From Megalopta genalis (Eukaryota; Arthropoda; Insecta; Hymenoptera; Halictidae): 64,000 nucleotides of DNA. The stretch covers positions 184,054 through 248,053 of the forward strand of contig NW_027476407.1 of NCBI RefSeq assembly GCF_051020955.1, read 5' to 3'. Below, piece after piece: positions 35,901 through 48,667 of this stretch. The translations under genes and the position numbers were made by a program. The notes under the pieces are model-generated. The model had not been told where the DNA came from and did no database searches. It worked only from the letters and a program-made list of their open reading frames with translations. Each line of letters begins with the position of its first letter. Position 1 is the stretch's first letter.

Positions 35901-37606
35901 AGCTTCAAATCCATGCGAAACACATGATTTAGCTGCAAATCAATGCGATGTAGAAGGTTTAGCTTCAAATCCATACGATACACATGATTTAGCTTCAAAT
36001 ACTAGCGATATAAGTAATGTAGATTCAACTGCAGGCGAAACGAACGAGTTAGCTTCAAATCCATGCGAATCAAATGGTTTAGCTTCAAATGCTTGTGATA
36101 TACGTTATTTAGATTCAACTGCATGCGCAACGAACGAGTTAGCTTCAAATCCATGCGAAACACATGATTTAGCTGCAAATCAATGCGATGAAGAAGGTTT
36201 AGCTTCAAATCCATGCGAAACAAATGATATAGCTTCAAATACTTGCGATATAAGTGACATAGTTTCAAATGGAGGCGAAACGAACGAGTTAGCTTCAAAT
36301 CCATGAGAGACACATGACTTAGCTTCAAATCAATGCGATGTAGAAGGTTTAGCTTCAAATCCATGCGAAACACATGATTCAGCTGCAAATCAATGCGATG
36401 TAGAAGGTTTAGCTTCAAATCATGCAAAACACATGATTTAGCTTCAAATACTTGCGAAACACCTGATTTAGCTTCAAATACTTGCGATATAAGTGATCTA
36501 GCTTCAAATACAGGCGAATCGAACGAGTTAGCTTCAAATCCATGCGAAACACATGATTCAGCTGCAAATCAATGCGATGTAGAAGGTTCAGCTTCAAATC
36601 CATGCGTAACAAATGATTCAGCTGCAAATCAATGCGATGTAGAAGGTTTAGCTTCAAATCCATGCGAAACAAATGATATAGCTTCAAACACTTGGGGTGT
36701 AAGTGATATAGCTTCAAATGAAGACTAATCAAAGGAGTTAGCTTCAAAATCCTCGCGATACACATGATTTAGCTTCAAATACTAGCGATATAAGGAATGT
36801 AGATTCAACTGCAGGCGAAACGAATGAGTTAGCTTCAAATCCATGCGAAACACATGATCTAGCTGCAAATCATTGAGATGTAGAAGGTTTTGCTTCAAAA
36901 CAATAAGAGGTAGAAGGTTTAGCTTCAAATCAATAGAATGTAGAAGGTTTAGCTTCCAATCAATGCGATGTTAAGGTTTAGCTTCAAATCCATACGAAAC
37001 ACATGATTTAGCTTCAAATCAATTCGAAGGACAAGGCTTAGATTCAAATCCATGCGAAACAAATGATTTAGCTTCAAATCAATGCGATGTAGAAGGTTTA
37101 GCTTCAAATCCATGCGATACACAAGATTTAGCTTCAAATCAAAACGATGTAGTAGGTTCAGCTTCAAATCCATGCGGCACATATGATTTAGCTTCAAATA
37201 CTTGCGATATAAGTGACATAGTTTCAAATGGAGGCGAAACGAACGAGTTAGCTTCAAATCCATGCGAGACACATGACTTATCTTCAAATCAATGCGATGT
37301 ATAAGGTTTAGCTTCAAATCCACGCGAAACATATGATTTAGCTTCAAACACTTGGGGTATAAGTGATATAGCTTCAAATGCAGACTAATCAAACGAGTTA
37401 GAATCAAAATCCACGCGATACACATGATTTAGCTTGAAATACTTGCGATATAAGTGATGTAGAATCAACTGCAGGCGAAACGAACGAGTTAGCTTCAAAT
37501 CCATTCAAAACTCATGATTTAGAAGCAAATCAATGTGATGTAGAAGGTTTAGTTTCAAATCCATGCGATACACAAGATTTAGCTTCAAATCAATGCGATG
37601 TAGTAT
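29911..37606 (+). repeat. 7.7-kb segment, copy 2 of the 8,663-bp-spaced duplication
   Basis: Near-identical to 21,248-28,943. It has its own derived substitutions, such as CGAAGCATATG near 35,090 (CGAAACATATG at 26,415) and CGAATGAG near 36,821 (CGAACGAG at 28,158). The next 3,600-bp duplicate shares both, which fixes the order of events. No gene is present. Confidence 0.92.
34006..37605 (+). repeat. 3,600-bp HOR unit, tandem copy 1
   Basis: Exactly 120 monomers long. The next 3,600 bp repeats it almost perfectly; by eye I noticed only A at 34,841 (T at 38,441) and T at 37,302 (G at 40,902). Its left edge is the GTAGTATGTTC monomer at 34,001. No gene is present. Confidence 0.93.
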
Positions 37607-40600
37607 GTTCAGCTTCAAATCAACGCGGCATATATGATTTAGCTTCAAATACTTGCGATATAAGTGATATAGCTTCAAATGGAGGCGAAACGAACGAGTT
37701 AGCTTCAAATCCATGCGAAACACATGATTTAGCTGCAAATCAATGCGATGTAGAAGGTATAGCTTCAAATCCATGCGATACACATGATTTAGCTTCAAAT
37801 ACTAGCGATATAAGTAATGTAGATTCAACTGCAGGCGAAACGAACGAGTTAGCTTCAAATCCATGCGAATCAAATGGTTTAGCTTCAAATGCTTGTGATA
37901 TACGTTATTTAGATTCAACTGCATGCGCAACGAACGAGTTAGCTTCAAATCCATGCGAAACACATCATTTAGCTGCAAATCAATGCGATGAAGAAGGTTT
38001 AGCTTCAAATCCATGCGAAACAAATGATATAGCTTCAAACACTTGGGGTGTAAGTGATATAGTTTCAAATGAAGACTAATCAAACGAGTTAGCTTCAAAA
38101 TCCACGCGATACACATGATTTAGCTTCAAATATTAGCGATATAAGTAATGTAGATTCAACTGCAGGCGAAACGAACGAGTTAGCTTCAAATCCATGCGAA
38201 ACACATGATTTAGCTGCAAATCATTGCGATGTAGAAGGTTTAGCTTCAAAACAATAAGAGGTAGAAGGTTTAGCTTCAAATCAATAGAATGTAGAAGGTT
38301 TAGCTTCAAATCAAGGCGATGTTAAGGTTTAGCTTCAAATCCATACGAAACACATGATTTAGCTTCAAATCAATTCGAAGGACAAGGATTAGATTCAAAT
38401 CCATGCGAAACAAATGATTTAGCTTCAAATCAATGCGATGTAGTAGGTTTAGCATCAAATCCATGCGATACACAAGATTTAGCTTCAAATCAATGCGATG
38501 TAGTAGGTTCAGCTTCAAATCCATGCGGCACATATGATTTATCTTCAAATACTTGCGATATAAGTGACATAGTTTCAAATGGAGGCGAAACGAACGAGTT
38601 AGCTTCAAATCCATGCGAGACACATGACTTAGCTTCAAATCAATGCGATGTAGAAGGTTTAGCTTCAAATCCACGCGAAGCATATGATTTAGATTAAAAC
38701 ACTTGGGGTATAAGTGATATAGCTTCAAATGCAGACTAATCAAACGAGTTAGATTCAAAATCCACGCGATACACATGATTTAGCTTCAAATATTAGCGAT
38801 ATTATTGATGTAGATTCAACTGCAGGCGAAACGAACGAGTTAGCTTCAAATCCATGCGTAACACATGATACAGCAGCAAATCAATGCGATGTAGAAGGTT
38901 CAGCTTCAAATCGATGCGAAACACATGATTCAGCTGCAAATCAATGCGATGCAGGAGGTTTAGCTTGAAATCCATGCCGAACACATGATTTAGCTTCAAA
39001 TCCATGGGATGTAGAAGGTTTAGCTTCAAATCCATGCGAATCAAATGGTTTAGCTTCAAATACTTGCGATATAAGTGATGTAGAATCAACTGCAGGCGAA
39101 ACGAACGAGTTAGCTTCAAATCCATTCAAAACTCATGATTTAGCAGCAAATCAATGCGATGTAGTAGGCTCAGCTTCAAATCCATGCGATATAAGTGATA
39201 TAGCTTCCAAAGCAGGAGGAAAAACGAGGTAGCTTCAATTCCATGCGAAACAAATGATTTAGCTTCAAATCAATGCGTAGTAGAAGGCGTAGCTTCGAAT
39301 CCATGTGAAACAAATGGTTTATCTTCAAATCAATGCGAAGTAGAAGGTTTTGCTTCAAATCCGTGCGATACACAAGATTTAGCTTCAAATCAATGCGATG
39401 TAGTAGGTTCAGCTTCAAATCCATGCGGCACATATGATTTAGCTTCAAATACTTGCGATATAAGTGATATAGTTTCAAATGGAGGCGAAACGAACGAGTT
39501 AGCTTCAAATCCATGCGAAACACATGATTTAGCTGCAAATCAATGCGATGTAGAAGGTTTAGCTTCAAATCCATACGATACACATGATTTAGCTTCAAAT
39601 ACTAGCGATATAAGTAATGTAGATTCAACTGCAGGCGAAACGAACGAGTTAGCTTCAAATCCATGCGAATCAAATGGTTTAGCTTCAAATGCTTGTGATA
39701 TACGTTATTTAGATTCAACTGCATGCGCAACGAACGAGTTAGCTTCAAATCCATGCGAAACACATGATTTAGCTGCAAATCAATGCGATGAAGAAGGTTT
39801 AGCTTCAAATCCATGCGAAACAAATGATATAGCTTCAAATACTTGCGATATAAGTGACATAGTTTCAAATGGAGGCGAAACGAACGAGTTAGCTTCAAAT
39901 CCATGAGAGACACATGACTTAGCTTCAAATCAATGCGATGTAGAAGGTTTAGCTTCAAATCCATGCGAAACACATGATTCAGCTGCAAATCAATGCGATG
40001 TAGAAGGTTTAGCTTCAAATCATGCAAAACACATGATTTAGCTTCAAATACTTGCGAAACACCTGATTTAGCTTCAAATACTTGCGATATAAGTGATCTA
40101 GCTTCAAATACAGGCGAATCGAACGAGTTAGCTTCAAATCCATGCGAAACACATGATTCAGCTGCAAATCAATGCGATGTAGAAGGTTCAGCTTCAAATC
40201 CATGCGTAACAAATGATTCAGCTGCAAATCAATGCGATGTAGAAGGTTTAGCTTCAAATCCATGCGAAACAAATGATATAGCTTCAAACACTTGGGGTGT
40301 AAGTGATATAGCTTCAAATGAAGACTAATCAAAGGAGTTAGCTTCAAAATCCTCGCGATACACATGATTTAGCTTCAAATACTAGCGATATAAGGAATGT
40401 AGATTCAACTGCAGGCGAAACGAATGAGTTAGCTTCAAATCCATGCGAAACACATGATCTAGCTGCAAATCATTGAGATGTAGAAGGTTTTGCTTCAAAA
40501 CAATAAGAGGTAGAAGGTTTAGCTTCAAATCAATAGAATGTAGAAGGTTTAGCTTCCAATCAATGCGATGTTAAGGTTTAGCTTCAAATCCATACGAAAC

Positions 40601-41205
40601 ACATGATTTAGCTTCAAATCAATTCGAAGGACAAGGCTTAGATTCAAATCCATGCGAAACAAATGATTTAGCTTCAAATCAATGCGATGTAGAAGGTTTA
40701 GCTTCAAATCCATGCGATACACAAGATTTAGCTTCAAATCAAAACGATGTAGTAGGTTCAGCTTCAAATCCATGCGGCACATATGATTTAGCTTCAAATA
40801 CTTGCGATATAAGTGACATAGTTTCAAATGGAGGCGAAACGAACGAGTTAGCTTCAAATCCATGCGAGACACATGACTTATCTTCAAATCAATGCGATGT
40901 AGAAGGTTTAGCTTCAAATCCACGCGAAACATATGATTTAGCTTCAAACACTTGGGGTATAAGTGATATAGCTTCAAATGCAGACTAATCAAACGAGTTA
41001 GAATCAAAATCCACGCGATACACATGATTTAGCTTGAAATACTTGCGATATAAGTGATGTAGAATCAACTGCAGGCGAAACGAACGAGTTAGCTTCAAAT
41101 CCATTCAAAACTCATGATTTAGAAGCAAATCAATGTGATGTAGAAGGTTTAGTTTCAAATCCATGCGATACACAAGATTTAGCTTCAAATCAATGCGATG
41201 TAGTA
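37606..41205 (+). repeat. 3,600-bp HOR unit, tandem copy 2
   Basis: Repeats 34,006-37,605 with an exact offset of 3,600 bp. The junction lies in about 43 bp of shared sequence (37,563-37,605), more than a full monomer. That fits unequal exchange between a GTAGTAGGCTC-type and a GTAGTATGTTC-type region aligned in register. It ends where 41,206 resumes the GTAGGCTC sequence found at 28,943. Its very high similarity to copy 1 makes it the youngest large duplication I can see here. No gene is present. Confidence 0.93.
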
Positions 41206-41206
41206 G

Positions 41207-42196
41207 GCTCAGCTTCAAATCCATGCGGCACTTATGATTTAGCTTCAAATACTTGCGATATAAGTGATATAGTTTCAAATGGTGTCGAAACGAACGAGTT
41301 AGTTTCAAATCCATGCGATGTAGAAAGTTTAGCTTCAAATCCATGCGAAACAAATGGTTTAGCTACAAATACTTGTGATATAAGTGATCTAGCTTCAAAT
41401 ACAGGCGAATCGAACGAGTTAGCTTAAAATCCATGCGAAACACATCATTCAGCTGCAAATCAATGCGATGTTGAAGGTTTAGCTTCATATCCATGCGATA
41501 CACTAGATTTAGCTTCAAATCAATGCGATGTAGAAGGTTCTGCTTCAAATCCATACGACACATATGATTTAGTTTCAAATACTTGCGATATAAGTGATAT
41601 AGCTTCAAAAGCTGGAGGAACAAACGAGGTAGCTTCAATTCCATGCGAAACAAATGATTTAGCATCAAATCCATGCGAAGTAGAAGATTTAGGTTCAAAT
41701 ACATGCGACAAAAATGAATTAGCTTCAAATGCTTGCGATATAAATGATGTAGCTTCGAATGCAGGCGAAACAAATGAGTTAGCTTCAAATCCGTGCGAAA
41801 CACATGAGTTAGTTTCAAATTCATGAGAAACACATGGTTTAGCGTAATATTCATGCGAAACACATGGTTTATCTTAATATTCATTTCAAACAAATGGATC
41901 AGTTTCAAATAATAGTGATATACATTATTTAGCTTCAAGAGCATGCGAAACAAACTCGTTAGCATCAAATCTAAAGGAAACACATATTTAATTTCAAATC
42001 AATGCGAAGTAGGAGGCTTAGCTCCAAATCAATGCGAAACAAATGGTTTATCTTCAAATACTTGTGATATACATGATTAATCTTCAACTGCATGCGAAAC
42101 AAACGAGTTAGCTACAAATCCAAGCGAAACACATGATTAAGCTTCAAATCAATGCGATGTAGATAGTTTTCTTCAAATCCATGCGATACACAAGAT
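41207..42196 (+). repeat. ~1-kb divergent segment, copy 2
   Basis: Matches 28,944-29,933 at an offset of 12,263 bp. One difference is GCTGGAGG near 41,611 where copy 1 has TCTGGAGG near 29,348. To the right, the two copies lead into different blocks: copy 1 into the 16-kb-like sequence, copy 2 into the 10.57-kb-like sequence. No gene is present. Confidence 0.9.
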
Positions 42197-42269
42197 TTAG
42201 CTTCAAATCAATGCGATGTAGTAGGTTCAGCATCAAATCCATGCGGCACATATGATTTAGCTTCAAATA

Positions 42270-45200
42270 CTTGCGATATAAGTGATATACCTTCAAATAC
42301 TGTAGGAACAAACGAGGTAGCTTCAATTCCATGCGAGACACATGATTTAGCTTCAAATCAATGCGATGTAGAAGGTTTAGCTTCAAATCCACGCGAAACA
42401 TATGATTTAGCTTCAAACACTTGGGCTAGAAGTGATATAGCTTCAAATGCAGACTAATCACAACGAGTTAGCTTCAAAATCCACGCGATACACATGATTT
42501 AGCTTCAAATACTAGCGATATAAGTAATGTAGATTCAACTGCAGGCGAAACGAACGAGTTAGCTTCAAATCCAAGCGAAACACATGATTTAGCTTCAAAT
42601 CAATGCGATGTAGAAGATTTATCTTCAAATCCAAGCGAAACACATGATTTAGCTGCAAATCAATGTGATGTAGAAGGTTTAGCTTCAAATCCATGCGATA
42701 CACAAGATTTAGCTTCAAATCAATGCGATGTAGAAGGTTCAGCTTCAAATGCATGCGTCACATATGATTTAGCTTCAAATACTTGCGATATAAGTGATAT
42801 AGCTTCAAAAGCTGGAGGAATAAACGAGGTGGCTTCAATTCCACGCGATACACATGATTTAGCTTCAAATACTTCCGATACAAGTGATGTAAATTCAACT
42901 GCAGGCGAAACGAACGAGTTAGCTTCAAATCCATGCGAAACACATGATTTAGCTGCAAATCAATGCGATGTAGAAGGTTTAGCTTCAAAATCCACGCGAT
43001 ACACATGATTTAGCTTCAAATACTTGCGATATAAGTGATCTAGCTTCAACTGCATGCGAAACAAACGAGGTAGCTTCAAATCCAAGCGAAACACATGATT
43101 TATGTTCAAATTAATGCGAAGTAGAAGGCTTAGCTTCCAATTCAAGCGAAACACGTGATTTGACTTCAAATCAATGCGAAGTAGAAGGCTTATCTTCAAA
43201 TGGCTTAGCTTCTGATACTTATGATATACATAATTTACCTTCAACTGAATGCGAAAAAAGCGAGTTAGCTTCAAATCAAAGCGAAACACTAGATTTAGCT
43301 TCAAATCAATGCGATGAAGATGGATTAGCTTCAAGTCCATGAGAAACAAATGATTTAGCTTCAGATACTTGCGATATAAATGATATAGCATCAAATGCAG
43401 GCGAAACAAACGAGTTAGTTACAAATCCAAGTCAAACACATGATTAAGGTGCAAATCAAGGCGATGTGGAAGGCTTTGCTTCAAATCCATGCGAAAGAAA
43501 TTAATTAGCTTCAAATCAGTGCGATGTAGGAGGCTTAGCTTCAAAACCCATACGTAACACATGATTAATATTCAAATTCATGCGTAACACATGGTACAGC
43601 TTCAAATTCATGCGAAAAAAATGGTTTAACTTCAGATACTTGTGATAAACATGATTTATATGCAACTCCATGCGACACAAACGAATTAGCTTCAAAACAA
43701 AGCGATACACATGATTTAGCTTCAAATCAATGCGAAGTAGAAGACTTAGCTTCAAATCAATGAGATACATAAGATTTAGCTTCAAATACTTGCGATATAA
43801 ATGATATAACTTCAAAAGCTTGAGGAACAAGCGAGATAGCTTCAATTCCATGCGAGACACATGATTTAGCTTCAAATCAATGCGATGTAGAACGTTTATC
43901 TTCAAATCCATACGACACACACGATTTAGCTTCAAATCAATTCGAAGGACAAGGCTTAGATTCAAACCCATGCGAAACAAATGATTTTGCTTCAAATAAT
44001 GCGAAGTAGAAGGCTTAGCTTCAAATCCATGCAAAACAAATGGTTTAGCTACAAATACTTGTGATATACTTTATTTAGCTACAACTGCATGCGAAACGAA
44101 CGAGTTAGCTTCAAATCCATGCAAAACACATGATTAAGCTTCAAATCAATGCGATGTAGAAGGTTTAGCTTCAAATCCAGGCGATACACTAGATTTAGCT
44201 TGAAATCAATGCGATGTTGAAGGTTCTGCTTCAAATCCATCCGACACATATGATTTAGCTTCAAATACTTGCGATATAAGTTATATAGCTTCAAAAGTAG
44301 GAGGAACAAACGTGGTAGCTTCAATTCCATGCGAAACAAATGATGTAGCATCAAATCAATGCGAAGTAGAAGGCGTAGCTTCAAATCCATGCGAAACAAA
44401 TGGTTTAGCTACAAATACTTATGATATTCAGTATTTAGCTAAAACTGCATGCGAAACTAACGAGTTAGCTTCATATCCATGCGAAACACACAATTTATCT
44501 TCAAATCAATGCGATGTAGAAGGTTTAGCTTCAAATCAATAAGAGGTAGAAGGTTTAGCTCAAATCCATAGAATGTAGAAGGTTTAGGTACAAATTAATG
44601 CGATGTAGAAGGTTTAGCTTCAAATCCATACGAAACACATGATTTAACTTCAAATCAATTCGAAGGACAAGGCTTAGATTCAAATCCATGCGAAAGAAAT
44701 GATTTAACTTCAAATCAATGCGAAGTAAACGGCATAGCTTCACATCCATGCGAAACAAATGGTTTAGCTACAAATACTTGTGATATACATTATGTAGCTA
44801 CAACTGCATGCGAAACAAACGAGTTAGCTTCAAATCCATGCGAAACACATGATTCAGCTGCAAATCAATGCGATGTAGAAGGTTTAGATTCAAATCATGC
44901 GAAACACATGATTCAGCTGCAAATCAATGTGATGTAGAAGTTTTAGCTTCAAATCCATGCGGAACACATTATTTAGCTGCAAATCAGTGCGAAGTAGAAG
45001 GTTCGTGTTCAAATCAATGCGATTCAAATGGTTCATCTTCAAATACTTGTGAAAGACATGATTTAGCTTCAACTGCATGCGAAACACATGATTTAGCTTC
45101 AAATCAATGCGATGTAGCAGGTTTAGCTTAAAATCCATGCAAAACACGTGATTTAACTTCCAATTAATGCGAAGTAGAAGGCTTAGCTTCAAATCCATGC

Positions 45201-45755
45201 GAATCAAATGATTTAGCTTCAAATACTTGTCATATACGTTATTTAGATTGAACTGCATGCGCAACGAACGAGTTAGCTTCAAATCCATGCGAAACACATG
45301 ATTTAGCTGCAAATCAATGCGATGAAGAATGTTACGTTCAAATCCATGCGAAACAAATGATATAGCTTCAAACACTTGGGGTGTAAGTGATATAGCTTCA
45401 AATGAAGACTAATCAAACGAGTTAGCTTCAAAATCCTCGCGATACACATGATTTAGCTTCAAATACTAGCGATATAAGTGATGTAGATTCAACTGCAGGC
45501 GAAACGATCGAGTTAGCTTCAAATCCATGAGAAACACACGATTCAGCTGCAAATCAATGCAATGTAGAAGGTTCAGCTTCAAATCGATGCGAAACACATG
45601 ATTCAGCTGCAAATCAATGCGATGTAGAAGGTTTAGCTTCAAATCATGCGACACACATGATTTAGCTTCAAATACTTGCGATATAAGTGATCTAGCTTCA
45701 AATACAGGCGAATCGAACGAGTTAGCTTCAAATCCATGCGAAACACATGATTCAG
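42270..45755 (+). repeat. Long-range segmental repeat, copy 2 (partner at 10.57-14.68 kb)
   Basis: Carries the same rare monomers as 10,570-14,676 but without most of its single-base indels. It lacks about 271 bp at about 43,040, where the flanking monomers join as GATCTAGCTTCAACTGC. It lacks about 360 bp near 44,270. Both gaps are close to whole numbers of monomers. No gene is present. Confidence 0.85.
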
Positions 45756-46284
45756 CTGCAAATCAATGCGATGTAGAAGGTTCAGCTTCAAAGCCATGCG
45801 AAACACATGATTCAGCTGCAAATCAATGCGATGTAGAAGGTTCAGCTTCAAAGCCATGCGAAACACATGATTCAGCTGCAAATCAATGCGATGCAGGAGG
45901 TTTAGCTTGAAATCCATGCCGAACACATGATTTAGCTTCAAATCCATGGGATGTAGAAGGTTTAGCTTCAAATCCATGCGAATCAAATGGTTTAGCTTCA
46001 AATACTTGCGATATAAGTGATGTAGAATCAACTGCAGGCGAAACGAACGAGTTAGCTTCAAATCCATTCAAAACTCATGATTTAGCAGCAAATCAATGCG
46101 ATGTAGTAGGCTCAGCTTCAAATCCATGCGATTTAAGTGATATAGCTTCAAAAGCAGGAGGAACAAACGAGGTAGCTTCAATTCCATGCGAAACAAATGA
46201 TTTAGCTTCAAATCAATGCGTAGTAGAAGGCGTAGCTTCAAATCCATGTGAAACAAATGGTTTATCTTCAAATCAATGCGAAGT
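44291..46284 (+). repeat. 2-kb segment, copy 1 of the 4,377-bp-spaced repeat
   Basis: Starts at TCAAAAGTAGGAGG and matches 48,668-50,601. The offset is 4,377 bp and drops to 4,317 bp after about 45,840, because this copy has one extra 60-bp dimer. It ends where this copy reads GAAGTAAAAGG and the other GAAGTAGAAGG. No gene is present. Confidence 0.9.
45781..45900 (+). repeat. 60-bp dimer duplicated once
   Basis: Two 60-bp blocks, 45,781-45,840 and 45,841-45,900, are the same apart from the last ten bases (ATGTAGAAGG versus ATGCAGGAGG). Each contains the rare CAAAGCCATGCG monomer. The partner copies near 50,160 and 19,681 have the block once. This is a local in-register gain of two monomers. 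Confidence 0.92.
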
Positions 46285-46874
46285 AAAAGGTTTAGCTTCA
46301 AATCCGTGCGATACACAAGATTTAGCTTCAAATCAATGCGATGTAGTATGTTCAGCTTCAAATCAACGCGGCATATATGATTTAGCTTCAAATTCTTGCG
46401 ATATAAGTGATATAGCTTCAAATGGAGGCGAAACGAACGAGTTAGCTTCAAATCCATGCGAAACACATGATTTAGCTGCAAATCAATGCGATGTAGAAGG
46501 TATAGCTTCAAATCCATGCGATACACATGATTTAGCTTCAAATACTAGCGATATAAGTAATGTAGATTCAACTGCAGGCGAAACGAACGAGTTAGCTTCA
46601 AATCCATGCGAATCAAATGGTTTAGCGTCAAATGCTTGTGATATACGTTATTTAGATTCAACTGCATGCGCAACGAACGAGTTAGCTTCAAATCCTTGCG
46701 AAACACATCATTTAGCTGCAAATCAATGCGATGAAGAAGGTTTAGCTTCAAATCCATGCGAAACAAATGATATAGCTTCAAACACTTGGGGTGTAAGTGA
46801 TATAGTTTCAAATGAAGACTAATCAAACGAGTTAGCTTCAAAATCCACGCGATAGACATGATTTAGCTTCAAAT
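46010..46874 (+). repeat. ~0.86-kb segment, copy 1 of a 1,769-bp-spaced repeat
   Basis: Matches about 47,779-48,643 at an offset of 1,769 bp (59 monomers less one base). Both copies share the eastern markers CAAATTCTTGCG, GCGTCAAATGCTTG, CCTTGCGAAACACATC and GATAGACATG. The intervening 46,875-47,778 is the 29-mer-containing part of the ~3.6-kb HOR. No gene is present. Confidence 0.85.
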
Positions 46875-48660
46875 ATTAGCGATATTATTGATGTAGATTC
46901 AACTGCAGGCGAAACGAACGAGTTAGCTTCAAATCCATGCGAAACACATGATACAGCAGCAAATCAATGCGATGTAGAAGGTTCAGCTTCAAATCGATGC
47001 GAAACACATGATTCAGCTGCAAATCAATGCGATGTAGAAGGTTTAGCTTCAAATCATGCGAAACACATGATGTAGCTTCAAATACTTGCGATATAAGTGA
47101 TCTAGCTTCAAATACAGGCGAATCGAACGAGTTAGCTTCAAATCCATGCGAAACACATGATTCAGCTGCAAATGAATGCGATGTAGATGGTTTGCTTCAA
47201 ATCCATGCGATACACAAGATTTAGCTTCAAATCAATGTGATGTAGTAGGTTCAGCTTCAAATCCATGCAATATAAGTGATATAGCTTCAAAAGCAGGAGG
47301 AACAAACGAGGTAGCTTCAATTCCATGCGAAACAAATGGTTTAGCTACAAATACTTGTGATATACATTACTTAGCTACAACTGCATGCGAAACAAACGAG
47401 TTAGCATCAAATCCATACGAAACACATGATTAAGCTTCAAATCAATGCGATGTAGATGGTTTGCTTCAAATCCATGCGATACACAAGATTTAGCTTGAAA
47501 TCAATGTGATGTAGTAGGTTCAGCTTCAAATCCATGCGATATAAGTGATATAGCTTCAAAAGCAGGAGGAACCAACGAGGTAGCTTCAATTCCATGCGAA
47601 ACAAATGATTTAGCTTCAAATCAATGCGATGTAGAAGGTTTAGCTTCAAATCCACGCGAAACATATGATTTAGCTTCAAACACTTGGGGTATAAGTGATA
47701 TAGCTTCAAATGCAGACTAATCAAACGAGTTAGATTCAAAATCCACGCGATACACATGATTTAGCTTCAAATACTTGCGATATAAGTGATGTAGAATCAA
47801 CTGCAGGCGAAACGGACGAGTTAGCTTCAAATCCATTCAAAACTCATGATTTAGCAGCAAATCAATACGATGTAGTAGGCTCAGCTTCAAATCCATGCGA
47901 TATAAGTGATATAGCTTCCAAAGCAGGAGGAACAAACGAGGTAGCTTCAATTCCATGCGAAACAAATGATTTAGCTTCAAATCAATGCGTAGTAGAAGGC
48001 GTAGCTTCAAATCCATGTGAAACAAATGGTTTATCTTCAAATCAATGCGAAGTAAAAGGTTTAGCTTCAAATCCGTGCGATACACAAGATTTAGCTTCAA
48101 ATCAATGCGATGTAGTATGTTCAGCTTCAAATCAACGCGGCATATATGATTTAGCTTCAAATTCTTGCGATATAAGTGATATAGCTTCAAATGGAGGCGA
48201 AACGAACGAGTTAGCTTCAAATTCATGCGAAACACATGATTTAGCTGCAAATCAATGCGATGTAGAAGGTATAGCTTCAAATCCATGCGATACACATGAT
48301 TTAGCTTCAAATACTAGCGATATAAGTAATGTAGATTCAACTGCAGGCGAAACGAACGAGTTAGCTTCAAATCCATGCGAATCAAATGGTTTAGCGTCAA
48401 ATGCTTGTGATATACGTTATTTAGATTCAACTGCATGCGCAACGAACGAGTTAGCTTCAAATCCTTGCGAAACACATCATTTAGCTGCAAATCAATGCGA
48501 TGAAGAAGGTTTAGCTTCAAATCCATGCGAAACAAATGATATAGCTTCAAACACTTGGGGTGTAAGTGATATAGTTTCAAATGAAGACTAATCAAACGAG
48601 TTAGCTTCAAAATCCACGCGATAGACATGATTTAGCTTCAAATACTAGCGATATAAGTGA
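46862..48660 (+). repeat. Partial ~3.6-kb HOR copy (eastern lineage)
   Basis: Holds the first half of the archetypal HOR order (both 29-mers, CAGGAGGAACC, gamma, CATTCAAAACTC, CGCGGCATATATG, gamma). It then jumps at about 48,667 into the TCAAAAGTAGGAGG block of the 4,377-bp repeat. The cut falls in monomer register. It includes the second copy of the 1,769-bp-spaced segment. No gene is present. Confidence 0.8.
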
Positions 48661-48667
48661 TGTAGAT

